The position numbers were made by a program, and so were the translations under genes. Positions 9,919-19,300 of a DNA stretch of 32,558 bases are shown piece by piece. Positions within the stretch are counted from its first letter, which is position 1; each line of letters begins with the position of its first letter. This stretch comes from Deltaproteobacteria bacterium (GTDB taxonomy: Bacteria > Desulfobacterota > Syntrophobacteria > Syntrophobacterales > Syntrophobacteraceae), in NCBI GenBank assembly GCA_012517775.1, contig JAAYUJ010000015.1:1-32558 (forward strand). Reading direction: 5' to 3'. The notes beneath the pieces are model-generated. The model saw only the letters and a program-made list of their open reading frames with translations, did no database searches and was not told the origin of the DNA.

Positions 9919-11155
9919 TTTCCAGCTTCAGCTGCAATGCCCTCAGTGCGGCGCCGAGGTGATCCTTCACGAAACGGATCGGGTCTTTTGGTGCGCTTAC
10001 TGCAGGGTCAGACTCTATCTGCCCTACAGAATCCCCTTTCATTGCTATTTTCCGGCGAGAGCTGTTTTGCAGGCGCACGAGGGATTGTTCTATCTGCCAT
10101 ACTGGCGGTTCCGGGGTGTCAGTTATGCCTTGAGAGGCACCCAGGTCATGCACCGTATCCTCGACACCTCCGTTTGGGGATATCCTTTGAAAGGAGCACC
10201 ATATTCCCTGGGAATGAGACCACAGGCATTGAAACTGCACTTCCTCACTCCCGATACTCCGGGCCGGTTCATTAGACCATCCCTGGACCTTGACGCATTC
10301 CTTCAAAGACTGGAAAATACGCTTCCGGCAGGCTCCGCTGGGGAGCAGCATCCGCTCTTCGCACATTCATTCCTCGGTCAAACGGTCACCCTCATCTACA
10401 CTCCTTTCCGCTGGAGCAATGACTGCATTTACGATGCGCTGACGGAAAGGCCTTTGATGTGCGATGAGGTTTCGTGGGAGTCTATGGATTCGCTTGAGCA
10501 AATGTCAAGGGAAGGTTTAACATTCTGGCCGACACTCTGCCCTGAGTGCGGCTATGACCTTGAGGCCCACAAGGACAGCGTGGTTCTCTTCTGTCCTGTT
10601 TGCCGTTGTGCCTGGGAAGCGGGAAACACCGGTTTTGAAAAAGTGGAAATCTGCTGCCTCGGGTCTGATAAAAGGCCGCACACCTGGCTGCCTTTCTGGC
10701 AAATGGAAGCGACTCTTGCCGGAATTCCTCTGAATACCCTGGCGGATTTTATCCGATTGACCGACCTTCCCCGGATTATCAAACCGGAGATGGGGGAAAA
10801 GCCCTTTACCTTCTGGATTCCGGCTTTCAAACTGAACCCGCATCTTTTTCTTCGCGTCAGCCGGCAGATGACCATCTCCCAACAAGGGACACAGGAGGGC
10901 AGGTGGCCTGAATTCGGAGAACGCCATCCCTCCTGTCTCCCCGCAGGCGAAGCATTTCGGATCGTTCCCATTCTCCTGGGTGATCTCACCCCTGCAAGGG
11001 AAACCCTCTTCCCCCTCATGCGGGATCTCAAGCCCACACTGAAAACAAGGCGTCTGGCATTTGTTCCCTTTCAGCAACAGGGGATGGAGCTCATTCAACC
11101 CCGGCTGGGTTTCAGCCTGCCCCATGCCGCACTACGGTTCGGCCGTTCCCTTTGA
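9902..11155 (+). CDS. Zinc-ribbon protein of unknown function, overlapping the SPFH gene
   Basis: GTG start at 9902 overlaps the 3' end of the SPFH CDS by 17 nt in another frame. Contains CPQCG..CAYC and CPECGYD..CPVC ribbons. The listed ORF start (9770) lies deep inside the SPFH CDS and is unlikely. Confidence 0.75.
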   Translation: MANGSDFQLQLQCPQCGAEVILHETDRVFWCAYCRVRLYLPYRIPFHCYFPARAVLQAHEGLFYLPYWRFRGVSYALRGTQVMHRILDTSVWGYPLKGAPYSLGMRPQALKLHFLTPDTPGRFIRPSLDLDAFLQRLENTLPAGSAGEQHPLFAHSFLGQTVTLIYTPFRWSNDCIYDALTERPLMCDEVSWESMDSLEQMSREGLTFWPTLCPECGYDLEAHKDSVVLFCPVCRCAWEAGNTGFEKVEICCLGSDKRPHTWLPFWQMEATLAGIPLNTLADFIRLTDLPRIIKPEMGEKPFTFWIPAFKLNPHLFLRVSRQMTISQQGTQEGRWPEFGERHPSCLPAGEAFRIVPILLGDLTPARETLFPLMRDLKPTLKTRRLAFVPFQQQGMELIQPRLGFSLPHAALRFGRSL

Positions 11156-11208
11156 GAAGTCTCGCCATCCCTGAATGCCACTGCATTGCAGTACAGGTCG
11201 TGCGGCAG

Positions 11209-11320
11209 TACCTTCTCAATAAACAGGTCGGGATTCCAATCCCGACGGCGTTTGCACCCAGTGTCGGGTATGGAAACCCGACCTACGAAGGAGCTGTAAC
11301 CCGGACTTATTGAGAAGTCA
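11209..11320 (+). repeat. MITE-like intergenic repeat, copy D
   Basis: taccttctcaataaa ... cttattgagaagtca; internal gtcgggattccaatcccgac and gtcgggtatggaaacccgac. Confidence 0.85.
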
Positions 11321-11576
11321 TATGCGATATGGACAAGTCTTGACCCTGCGATGACAAATTGTGTCTCTCCGATGCCGTTTTCTGTCCGCCCCCTTCAATG
11401 TGAAGCTCATGCGCAGATCATCGCAAAAACCTGTAGACCGGCATCAGAAAACCATTTCATGTGTCCGGCTCAACTTGGCGCGATTATTGACTAGACCATC
11501 TTTCAAGAAGCTTTCCTCCAGGCAGCTTGGGATTGGACAGGATCAGGCAAAAACATTACAATTTGAAAGGCCGGTT

Positions 11577-12275
11577 ATGCTCATCTTATCGATCGTCGCA
11601 GTCTTCGTCATCTCCGCTTTCATCGTCTACTGGATGGCGGAACAAAATCCGGCAGAGTCCCTGGCACTCGCGGGAGCCCTTGGGATTCACCCTTCGGAGA
11701 AATGGGGCCGGGTCAAATCATTATCCGGCCAACATGCTTGCGGGCTCCCCACATACTTTGAAGGGACCTTCGAAGATGCCAGGGCGACCTGCCACAGAAT
11801 CAAAATAACAGGAGTTAAAACCAACCTCCTGAGACTCTCCCTGGATCACCCGCATTCCCTTTCCATGGGGCTTGTGTGCTGTTATCGCCTGCAACCATGC
11901 AAATTTTCCGAAGAGACGACGTTATCCAGGACCGATATAGGGCTTGATGACTTCACAGTATGGGCGGCCAATCGGGAAAAGGCGGAGTACCTGTTCAAGG
12001 AAGCGGATGTTGCAGCGTCGATAATGGAAGTGACTCAGATCTTCCAGGAAATGGAGCCGGATGGTCACAGATCACCCTGGCTGGGTTTCTTGATGACGGA
12101 CAGGGAAATCACGGCGTATTTTCCAGAGAACTTAACGTTGGACAAGAGGCTGGTCAGCGCCCTTGCGAGGCTCAGTCGAGTCGCAGCCGATTCATCCCTG
12201 ATACCCCTATCCCTGATGCATATCCAGGGAAGAGACGATGATCTGCAGCGGTCGCTGGAGCAGTCGGGATCGTGA
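11577..12275 (+). CDS. Membrane-anchored hypothetical protein
   Basis: From the internal ATG 11577: MLILSIVAVFVISAFIVYWMAEQ, an N-terminal TM helix followed by a soluble domain. No family recognised. Confidence 0.6.
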   Translation: MLILSIVAVFVISAFIVYWMAEQNPAESLALAGALGIHPSEKWGRVKSLSGQHACGLPTYFEGTFEDARATCHRIKITGVKTNLLRLSLDHPHSLSMGLVCCYRLQPCKFSEETTLSRTDIGLDDFTVWAANREKAEYLFKEADVAASIMEVTQIFQEMEPDGHRSPWLGFLMTDREITAYFPENLTLDKRLVSALARLSRVAADSSLIPLSLMHIQGRDDDLQRSLEQSGS

Positions 12276-12332
12276 TCGTCGGCATCGGGACGGCCCTCTC
12301 GGGATTATGCCTTGTTCCTTTGGGATACGAGG

Positions 12333-12818
12333 TCATTCCCCCGCGAATAACTCGACACAGATATAATCGTGACAGCCAACCCCAAGGAATTGAAACCGTG
12401 GGCTCAGGATGTTCTGCCTGTGCTCCGGGCTGGCCATCAGAGCTTTGTGTGTCTCCTCCGGTGATTGGTATCCTTTGGTAAGATTCTCCCCGGCATACGT
12501 GCAACGGCGACAGCTCTCAACCAGGCGCCATGCCTCGTTTTGGCCCGTCCATGGGTCTCTGTGTTCGAAAACCCCTGCCTCCACCAACAGCCGTGCCCGC
12601 CTCATGGCGCGCACAGCAAGGCATTCATCCCAAGTGAGCCGTCTGTTTTCGCGGCGGGCAAGTTCATAGAGCCTCCATGCCTTCTCGGCAGCAGGTAAAT
12701 CCCTCGCCCCGGTGGTGCCGGTAATGTCGATGGAGTAGAGAGGTGCCGCACTGGATGCACAGGGGAAGGTCACAACGCACGCAAGAGCGAGCAACAGACG
12801 TGCCCAGGGTGTTGCCAT
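12333..12818 (-). CDS. Secreted CAP/SCP-domain (CYSTM1/allergen-V5-like) protein
   Basis: Signal peptide MATPWARLLLALACVVTFPCASSA; AGENLTKGYQSPEETHKALMASPEHRQNILSPRFQFLGVG is characteristic of CAP domains. Confidence 0.8.
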   Translation of the reverse strand: MATPWARLLLALACVVTFPCASSAAPLYSIDITGTTGARDLPAAEKAWRLYELARRENRRLTWDECLAVRAMRRARLLVEAGVFEHRDPWTGQNEAWRLVESCRRCTYAGENLTKGYQSPEETHKALMASPEHRQNILSPRFQFLGVGCHDYICVELFAGE

Positions 12819-12839
12819 CAGCGGTCCTCAAAATTCGGT

Positions 12840-14009
12840 TTATGGCGAAATGATCACCGTTACGGACAGAATCTCCCGATTTCTGTGCACAGTCAGGATG
12901 TGGCGGTCTCCAGGCTGGATCATGGCTTTGTGCAGGTCTTCCAAGAGCTTCAATGGAGCACCGTCGACCGTGAGAATGAGGTCGCCCTTCTTCATCCCAG
13001 CCTTTTCGGCGGGGCTTCCGGGAAGAACGGAAACCACTTCGAGGCCTTTTCCCGACGCGGTCTCACGAATCACCATCCCAAGCCTTCCCCGCCGGGAGGA
13101 TTCCGATTTCTCCGTGACCCACACATAGTCTGCCTTAGCAGAATCCACGATACTGTCACGGTAATCCAGCGGGACAGGGACAACAGTCTTATATGTGTGT
13201 GTTATCCGCCTGGCAACCAACTTGGGCAAACCTACCCGATGACTGACATGTCCCTTACCGACCAGCACCACTATCTGTTCGCTTCCAGAGGTTGAGAGCA
13301 GTCTCTGGGCCAGCGTTTCCGCCATGGTCTCCTCCCAGGCCAGCTGCGCCTCGAAAAACGTGTCGAAGTCACTGATGCTTCCTCTCATATGCTGAGCATA
13401 CTGGCTGCGGACATATTCCCGATGTATGGGATCATCCAGGTGAAAATCCTGCGCAACCCTTTCCCTTTCAACCAGGGTAAGAGACTGGAGGCCGTTCACG
13501 GCAATCTTGCGCACAATCTCCCGTGGGGCGTTCAGGCCAAGAATGGGAATCCTTTTTTCCCTGGCAAACATGAGAATCGGTCGATATAGCCTGAAGGGAT
13601 AACCCCACATCTCGTCCCAGTTGACTTCCTGGAGAAAGACTTCATCAGTCATTATTCCACTGGAGAAACGGTCCAGGATCGGCTGGGACTCCCTGGAAAA
13701 CATTTCCATCCCCACCGCCAGGGAAGCGTTCCCCGTGTGAAGGCGCGTGATTATTTCTTCCTGCACCCGATGGTCTTCGGTGCTGATATGCGTCTCTCCC
13801 ACGTAGACGATCTGCACGCTGGAGAGCTCCCGAAAAAGCAGGTCCCTGGAGATGGGTCTTCCGGAGTGGGTGTCTACTATATCACCGACCCTGTAGCCGC
13901 CTGACAGGGAGACTCCCTTCTTTGTGGGAACGGTCATAGATCCCATGCATCCCCAAAGCAAAACCCCGATCAATCCAATGAGAGAGCCTCTCAATACCAG
14001 CACGTTCAT
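12840..14009 (-). CDS. ChaN-family lipoprotein fused to a C-terminal PDZ domain
   Basis: MNVLVLRGSLIGLIGVLLWGC lipobox; VQIVYVGETHISTEDHRVQEEIITRLH, VGMEMFSRESQPILDRF, EIVRKIAVNGL, QIVVLVGKGHVSHRVGLP (ChaN); LEVVSVLPGSPAEKAGMKKGDLILTVDGAPL (PDZ). Confidence 0.85.
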   Translation of the reverse strand: MNVLVLRGSLIGLIGVLLWGCMGSMTVPTKKGVSLSGGYRVGDIVDTHSGRPISRDLLFRELSSVQIVYVGETHISTEDHRVQEEIITRLHTGNASLAVGMEMFSRESQPILDRFSSGIMTDEVFLQEVNWDEMWGYPFRLYRPILMFAREKRIPILGLNAPREIVRKIAVNGLQSLTLVERERVAQDFHLDDPIHREYVRSQYAQHMRGSISDFDTFFEAQLAWEETMAETLAQRLLSTSGSEQIVVLVGKGHVSHRVGLPKLVARRITHTYKTVVPVPLDYRDSIVDSAKADYVWVTEKSESSRRGRLGMVIRETASGKGLEVVSVLPGSPAEKAGMKKGDLILTVDGAPLKLLEDLHKAMIQPGDRHILTVHRNREILSVTVIISP

Positions 14010-14141
14010 GGAAGCGCTTCTCCTTCCCCTGATTTTGACTTTCCAGGCGTTTGGGCTCAGCACCGAAATGCTGTCAGGCGTCCTTTCGTGGTCCTCGTCC
14101 CTTTCGTGATGGAAAAAGAGGATCAGGACCGCCAACATGAT

Positions 14142-15260
14142 TTACGACAGCATGCGGATGAGCTTGCGATTGGCTGCAGGGAAAGGGAAGTTCTCCAGTT
14201 CATGCCGCTCCACCCATCTCGCATCCGCAGCACATCGGAGTACCATCCGCTGATCGGAGCCATCCAGTTCACATCGGAATGCGTGGAGGGTCACTTTGAA
14301 GGTGGTGTAATTGTGCCGTATGACAGTGATGCGTGCCAGGCAGGCCACCCGGAGCTCCAATTCCTCCTGGAACTCCCGAACCAGAGCCTCTTCGGGTGCT
14401 TCCCCATCCACCACCTTGCCACCGGGGAATTCCCAAAGGTTGGCCATCAAGCCTGCTGGAGGCCGTTTCTGTATGAGAATTCTCCCCTCATGCTCCAGCA
14501 CTCCTACGGCTACACGAACGGCTGTGGTGATCTTTCGGGTGGGGGAAACAGGTCGCTGGTCGACAACCCCTTTTTGAAATGCCTGGCAGAAGTCCTTTGC
14601 GGGACAATCGCTGCATAGAGGTCTTCGCGGGAGACATATGGTGGCTCCCAGGTCCATCAGTGCCTGATTGAACCGCCCGGCCCTGCCCTTGGGAAGGAGG
14701 CCTTCAGCAATTTTCCACATGAGGTTTCGCGAAAACGACCGCCCCACAGGATCCGATATGTCAAAAAGCCTGGCGAAAATCCGCTCCACGTTACCGTCAA
14801 CGACGGGGAAATCCTTCTTGAAGGCGATACTGAGAATGGCTCCCGCCGAGTACTTTCCAATTCCAGGGAGATCGAGCAGTGTCTTGAGATCTGCCGGGAA
14901 CTCTCCTTTGTGCTCCTCAACCACGATTCGAGATGTGCGGTGAACATGCAGGGCCCTGGAGTAATACCCCAGGCCTTCCCAAAAGCGCAGGACTTCCTCT
15001 TGAGATGACGCGGCTATGGAGGCGATATCCGGAAATCGCCTCATCCAGCGATGGTAATAGGGAAGAACGGTCTTCACCTGGGTCTGCTGCAGCATCATCT
15101 CCGCGATCCAGACTTGATAGGGAAAGGGTTTGCTCCTCCATGGGAGGTCTCTGGCATTCTTCCGGAACCAGTCGAGCAGGCTCTTCCGCAATCGTTTGAC
15201 ATGACTTCGAGAAAGCACCCGGAGCTCCACTGCAATCACGTCGGTTGGGGTTTGGTACAC
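14142..15260 (-). CDS. mutY: A/G-specific adenine glycosylase MutY with C-terminal NUDIX-like domain
   Basis: WIAEMMLQQTQVKTVLPYYHRWM, LDLPGIGKYSAGAILSIAF, VDGNVERIFARLFDI, [4Fe-4S] loop CLPRRPLCSDCPAKDFC; C-terminal LWEFPGGKVVDGEAPEEALVREFQEEL. Confidence 0.95.
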   Translation of the reverse strand: MYQTPTDVIAVELRVLSRSHVKRLRKSLLDWFRKNARDLPWRSKPFPYQVWIAEMMLQQTQVKTVLPYYHRWMRRFPDIASIAASSQEEVLRFWEGLGYYSRALHVHRTSRIVVEEHKGEFPADLKTLLDLPGIGKYSAGAILSIAFKKDFPVVDGNVERIFARLFDISDPVGRSFSRNLMWKIAEGLLPKGRAGRFNQALMDLGATICLPRRPLCSDCPAKDFCQAFQKGVVDQRPVSPTRKITTAVRVAVGVLEHEGRILIQKRPPAGLMANLWEFPGGKVVDGEAPEEALVREFQEELELRVACLARITVIRHNYTTFKVTLHAFRCELDGSDQRMVLRCAADARWVERHELENFPFPAANRKLIRMLS

Positions 15261-15408
15261 GAGTAGTCTTCAGGTTCGATGCTCGTGAGGTATACACATA
15301 AATCTGAATCAGTACCAGGAAAATCAAGATCTGAATTTCCAATTCACAGATGATCAGACTGATCTTGAAGAACGAGCAAGATGCCGAAGACGAATTCCTG
15401 TCGGCCGC

Positions 15409-15521
15409 AGCTTTCCAATGAGGAGGTCGGGGTCCATATCCCGACACCCCTTGCGTTAGGGTGTCGGGTATGGAAATCTGACTTGCGAAGCTGTCGTTAG
15501 CCGGCCTCACTGAGAGGCCAC
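15409..15521 (+). repeat. MITE-like intergenic repeat, copy E (diverged)
   Basis: ctttccaatgagg ... cctcactgagaggcca; internal gtcggggtccatatcccgac and gtcgggtatggaaatctgac. Confidence 0.75.
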
Positions 15522-15587
15522 CGCTCGTCTGGGAAAAGAGGAGAGTCCCATTTTGGAAATAACAGGATATGCGTGTGTAACAAATGT

Positions 15588-15669
15588 CGTCACTCCCGCA
15601 TGCTTTCGTTGACGCTCCGGGGTCGGCTGAAAGAAACTGGATTCCCCCTGAACGCATACGGGAATGACG
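15588..15669. repeat. Second, unrelated ~82-bp intergenic inverted-repeat element
   Basis: 16-bp ends cgtcactcccgcatgc ... gcatacgggaatgacg, inverted with two mismatches, with an inner ctggattccccc segment. Confidence 0.65.
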
Positions 15670-15749
15670 TTCGGGATCCTCTCCCGGTTCCGTGAGCGCA
15701 GAATGTCACATGGGAAATCCTCAAGCGAATGCCTGGAGGCGAAAAACCA

Positions 15750-16319
15750 TCAGATCGTCCTTCGATAGCCCACAAAACTGTGAATATCCTCCATCACACT
15801 CTGATAGTCCTTTTTCATACTCTCATACAGACGGGCGTTTTCGATGGCGATGGCCCCAATTTCAGCCAGAGCTTCAGCGAAGTTCAGTTCGGCCTTGTCG
15901 AAGTCCCTGGGCTCATTCGTGTAGAGGCGCATCACTCCGATCACGCTTCCTTTGACGGAGAGGGGAATGGAGACCATGCTCGCAATTCCCTCAGCGGCAG
16001 CCTCCTGAGGATACTGAGCTCGAGGATCGGTGCGGACATCCGAGATGATGACGGTCTTGCCTTTCATGGCTTCCGCGATGCTTTTGTCGGCAGCTACGGA
16101 ACCCTTCTTGATGTACTTATCACTCAGTCCGCACGAAGCTGAGAGCTCCAGGGTTCTCATCTTGGGATGAAGCAATCGGATGGCACACCCCTTCAGGCCC
16201 ATCACCTCGGTGACCCTCTCAACCGTGGCCTGGAGCACCGTTTGCACGTCGAGACTCGAATGCACCGCCTTCACAATGTCCCTGAACGATTCGAAAAAAG
16301 CTTTTTCTTTGGTTTTCAT
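15750..16319 (-). CDS. GAF-domain protein
   Basis: VQTVLQATVERVTEVMGLKGCAIRLLHPKMRTLELSASCGLSDKYIKKG..VISDVRTDPRAQYPQEAAAEGIASMVSIPLSVKGSVIGVMRLYTNEPRDFDKAELNFAEALAEIGAIAIENARLY. Confidence 0.9.
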   Translation of the reverse strand: MKTKEKAFFESFRDIVKAVHSSLDVQTVLQATVERVTEVMGLKGCAIRLLHPKMRTLELSASCGLSDKYIKKGSVAADKSIAEAMKGKTVIISDVRTDPRAQYPQEAAAEGIASMVSIPLSVKGSVIGVMRLYTNEPRDFDKAELNFAEALAEIGAIAIENARLYESMKKDYQSVMEDIHSFVGYRRTI

Positions 16320-16373
16320 GGATCACCTCCACTGTAACCGGGTTTATTGAAGAGAGCTCCGAAAGGGGTAGAT

Positions 16374-19300
16374 TCAACTGGTGAATCTTCCTGACCGGAG
16401 CTCGTGAACCGCCTCATTGAGACTACGTTCCAGCATGACATCCCTTGCGCCGACTTCATGCTCCGGCACCTCGAGTAAATCGAGAAAACGCTCTTTCTGT
16501 CTGGCTTGGAAAGGCCGAACCTGGTCCAACCTGTCCAATTCCAGCACCAGATTGCGCATGAGGTGTTTCTTGAGGGAAAAAGAATAACCGACTATTTCCC
16601 GACGCCGCTTGGATATCCTTTCCACATTCTCCCGGGTGATCAGGCGAAGCGCTTCCAGGCTCTTGAAGAGCTCGACCTTTTCCAGCCGTGGATTCGAGAG
16701 CAAATACCGGAGGAAAGCGTGAGGAAAGAACCGCAGTGCACTGGTGACCGGATTGGAAGCTGTCATTCCCAGCCCGCATTGACTGCCTGCCTTGATGGCG
16801 TCGCTTTTGGCCCACAATGCGTGAATGTGGTCACTCATCCCCTCGCCGTGGAGGATGATGTCCAGGTTCACTCCCAGGGACCGTGCACCCTGAAAGCAGG
16901 CAGGGCACTGCCCGCACGACTCTTCCGCAAGCCAGTCGGTAAAATGCCGCGCCAGCCGGACCACGTCATCGTCCTCACCGATGAAGACCAGACCGCCTGA
17001 ACCGAGCATGGCACCCACATCGTCAAATGCGTCGAAGTCCAGAGGAGTGTGGAGCAAGTATGAACGGATGCCGGTCAGTGAGAGAATTGCCCCCGATGGC
17101 CCTCCAATCTGAACCCCGGCAAGTCGCTTTCCTTCCTGAATTCCCCCACAAATGTGGATGATATCCTGCAATGTCCTTCCAAATCGGACTTCCACAAGCC
17201 CTGTGTGCTTCACAATCCCGGCCACGGAAAAAATCTTGGACCCGCCGGTATTTCCTGTCCCCTGTGCTGCATACCAACCGGCTCCCCGGTGGAGAATCAG
17301 AGGAACGTTGGCAAAGGTTTCCACGTTGTTGAGAAGCGTCGGCTTGCCCCAGAGTCCCCTCTGGGTATTGGACGGCGCGTTGAGGGTGGGTTCCGCCGCC
17401 TGACCTTCGATGGCACGCATGATCGCCCGTTTCTCTCCCGCCACAAAAGCTCCCGCTCCAAGCCGGATGTCCACGTCGAAATGGAGACCCTCGACACCGA
17501 AGATGTTCCTGCCGAGATATCCCTTCCTCCTCGCCTGGAAGATGGCATTCTCGAGACGCCTCACTGCATCTTCATATTCCTTCCGCACATAGATGACTCC
17601 GTATCGGGCGCCAACGGCAATGGCGGCAATGAGCATCCCTTCAAGGATCTGATGAGGCCTCTCCTGAATGAGCGTTCGATCCATAAAGGCCCCGGGGTCT
17701 CCCTCGTCGCCGTTGGCTACAATAAGCTTGATCCTGTCCTGATTCTCATCCTTTTCGAGGATGGTGCATGTGGCCTGCCTCATCCCATCCCACTTCCTCC
17801 CGGTGGGAAAACCTGCTCCACCCCGCCCTCTCAATCGGGCGGCGGCGATTTCACCGATGATGGCTTCCGGATTCCAGGGATCTTCCCCTTCAAGGCCGAG
17901 CACTCTCCTAACGGTATGATAGCCTCCCTGAGCCACATAGGCGTCGATGTTTTCAGAGCCTTTCGCTGATGAAAATCCGAGGAGCAGGCGATCCTGGAGC
18001 TTTAGGAAATCCTTCTCTTCCGGGGCTTCTCTCATAGCTCCTCGAACCTTTAGCCCCTCTTCCCTTTCCGGCGGTGCCTGAGTGGGAGGTCCAGAGAGTT
18101 CGATGAGCCTGTATCCACCGCTTTCATCTTGCACCACCATCGCATTGGCGCTGTAACCTCCTATTGGGAAGGGACCATCGAACCGATCCACCCACACCAT
18201 GTTTCCCTCCACGTAGGCACGGGGTTTCATTGTCCGGTTGAGCTCATCCGGGGCAAACGGAAACGGCGTGCGCACAACCGTCTGGACTTGGCCGGCATGG
18301 TCGAGGATCAGGGCGCCCAGTTGAGTTCTGCCGTCCGGCATACTGAAGTGGAAACAGAGACTCCCGGTAACCAGGCGACCGAGAAATTCCCTGCGCGCCT
18401 CGATGTGTGCGAAAACATGGCCGGTATCACTGATCTGAAGACAGGCTCCCTCCAGGGTTTTCCCGGAAACATCGGAATCCTGGATGGGATACCCCTTTTC
18501 GTGTGCTTCAGGAAATGAGATAAGCGGCTGGTTCGATCCTCCCGAAGCATCGCCCGTCAGGGACTTGATCCTGAGCTCTTCGATGGGATCGCTTTGGTGC
18601 CCCGGAGCCAACATCCGCCGGATCCTGTCCAGAAACATGATGCGGTTTTCATAGCTCGGACCCTTCATCAGCTGGTCCAGGAGCATTGGAATATCTTCAG
18701 CCTTCCTCCTCCCGAGAAAGGTATCCCGTGTCTTGATCACCGGGGCGAGATGACAGACACCAAAACAATCCATTTCGATGAACTGAACACCACCTTTGCC
18801 CACCTGGCCTTCGTCAGCCATGATTTCATCCGCGATTTTGCGGGAGAGCTCGGGTTGCCCCCTTAGGAAACAGGCAGTCCCCTTGCAAACATATATGATG
18901 ATGTCCCCCCCTCGGTCGGCGCTGAATTGCTTGTAGGATGCGATGAGGCGTATGACATCCACGGGATCGATTTGGAAATGATCGACAATTCGCTCGACGG
19001 CTTCGGGAGTGACATAGCCGAAAATGTTCTGAACCTCATGGAGCACCCTTGGCAGATGGGCGCGGGAGCTCAGGCCGGGGATTGCCCTGTAGATATCCTT
19101 GTGCTCTTCCCGTTCGGCAATGGCTGCAATCACATCGGGTCTCAGCATGAATGCATAAAGGAAGATTCTCATCTCATCATCGGACAGCACCAACGGCTTG
19201 GCGGCATATTCCGGGAGCATGTTGTACCGAGCCAGCTCACCTCCGAGATGCTCCATCTGGACATTCCGGGGCGCATAGCAACTGGAGAGGATAGCGCGAT

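Noticed and set aside
9524-10366. 280-aa minus-strand ORF across the SPFH/zinc-ribbon junction
   Set aside because: Overlaps two better supported plus-strand genes; composition is that of an antisense shadow.
2675-15521. CRISPR array formed by the repeated GTCGGG palindromes
   Set aside because: Copies are dispersed over kilobases, bounded by their own TIRs and not regularly spaced. No cas genes are present.
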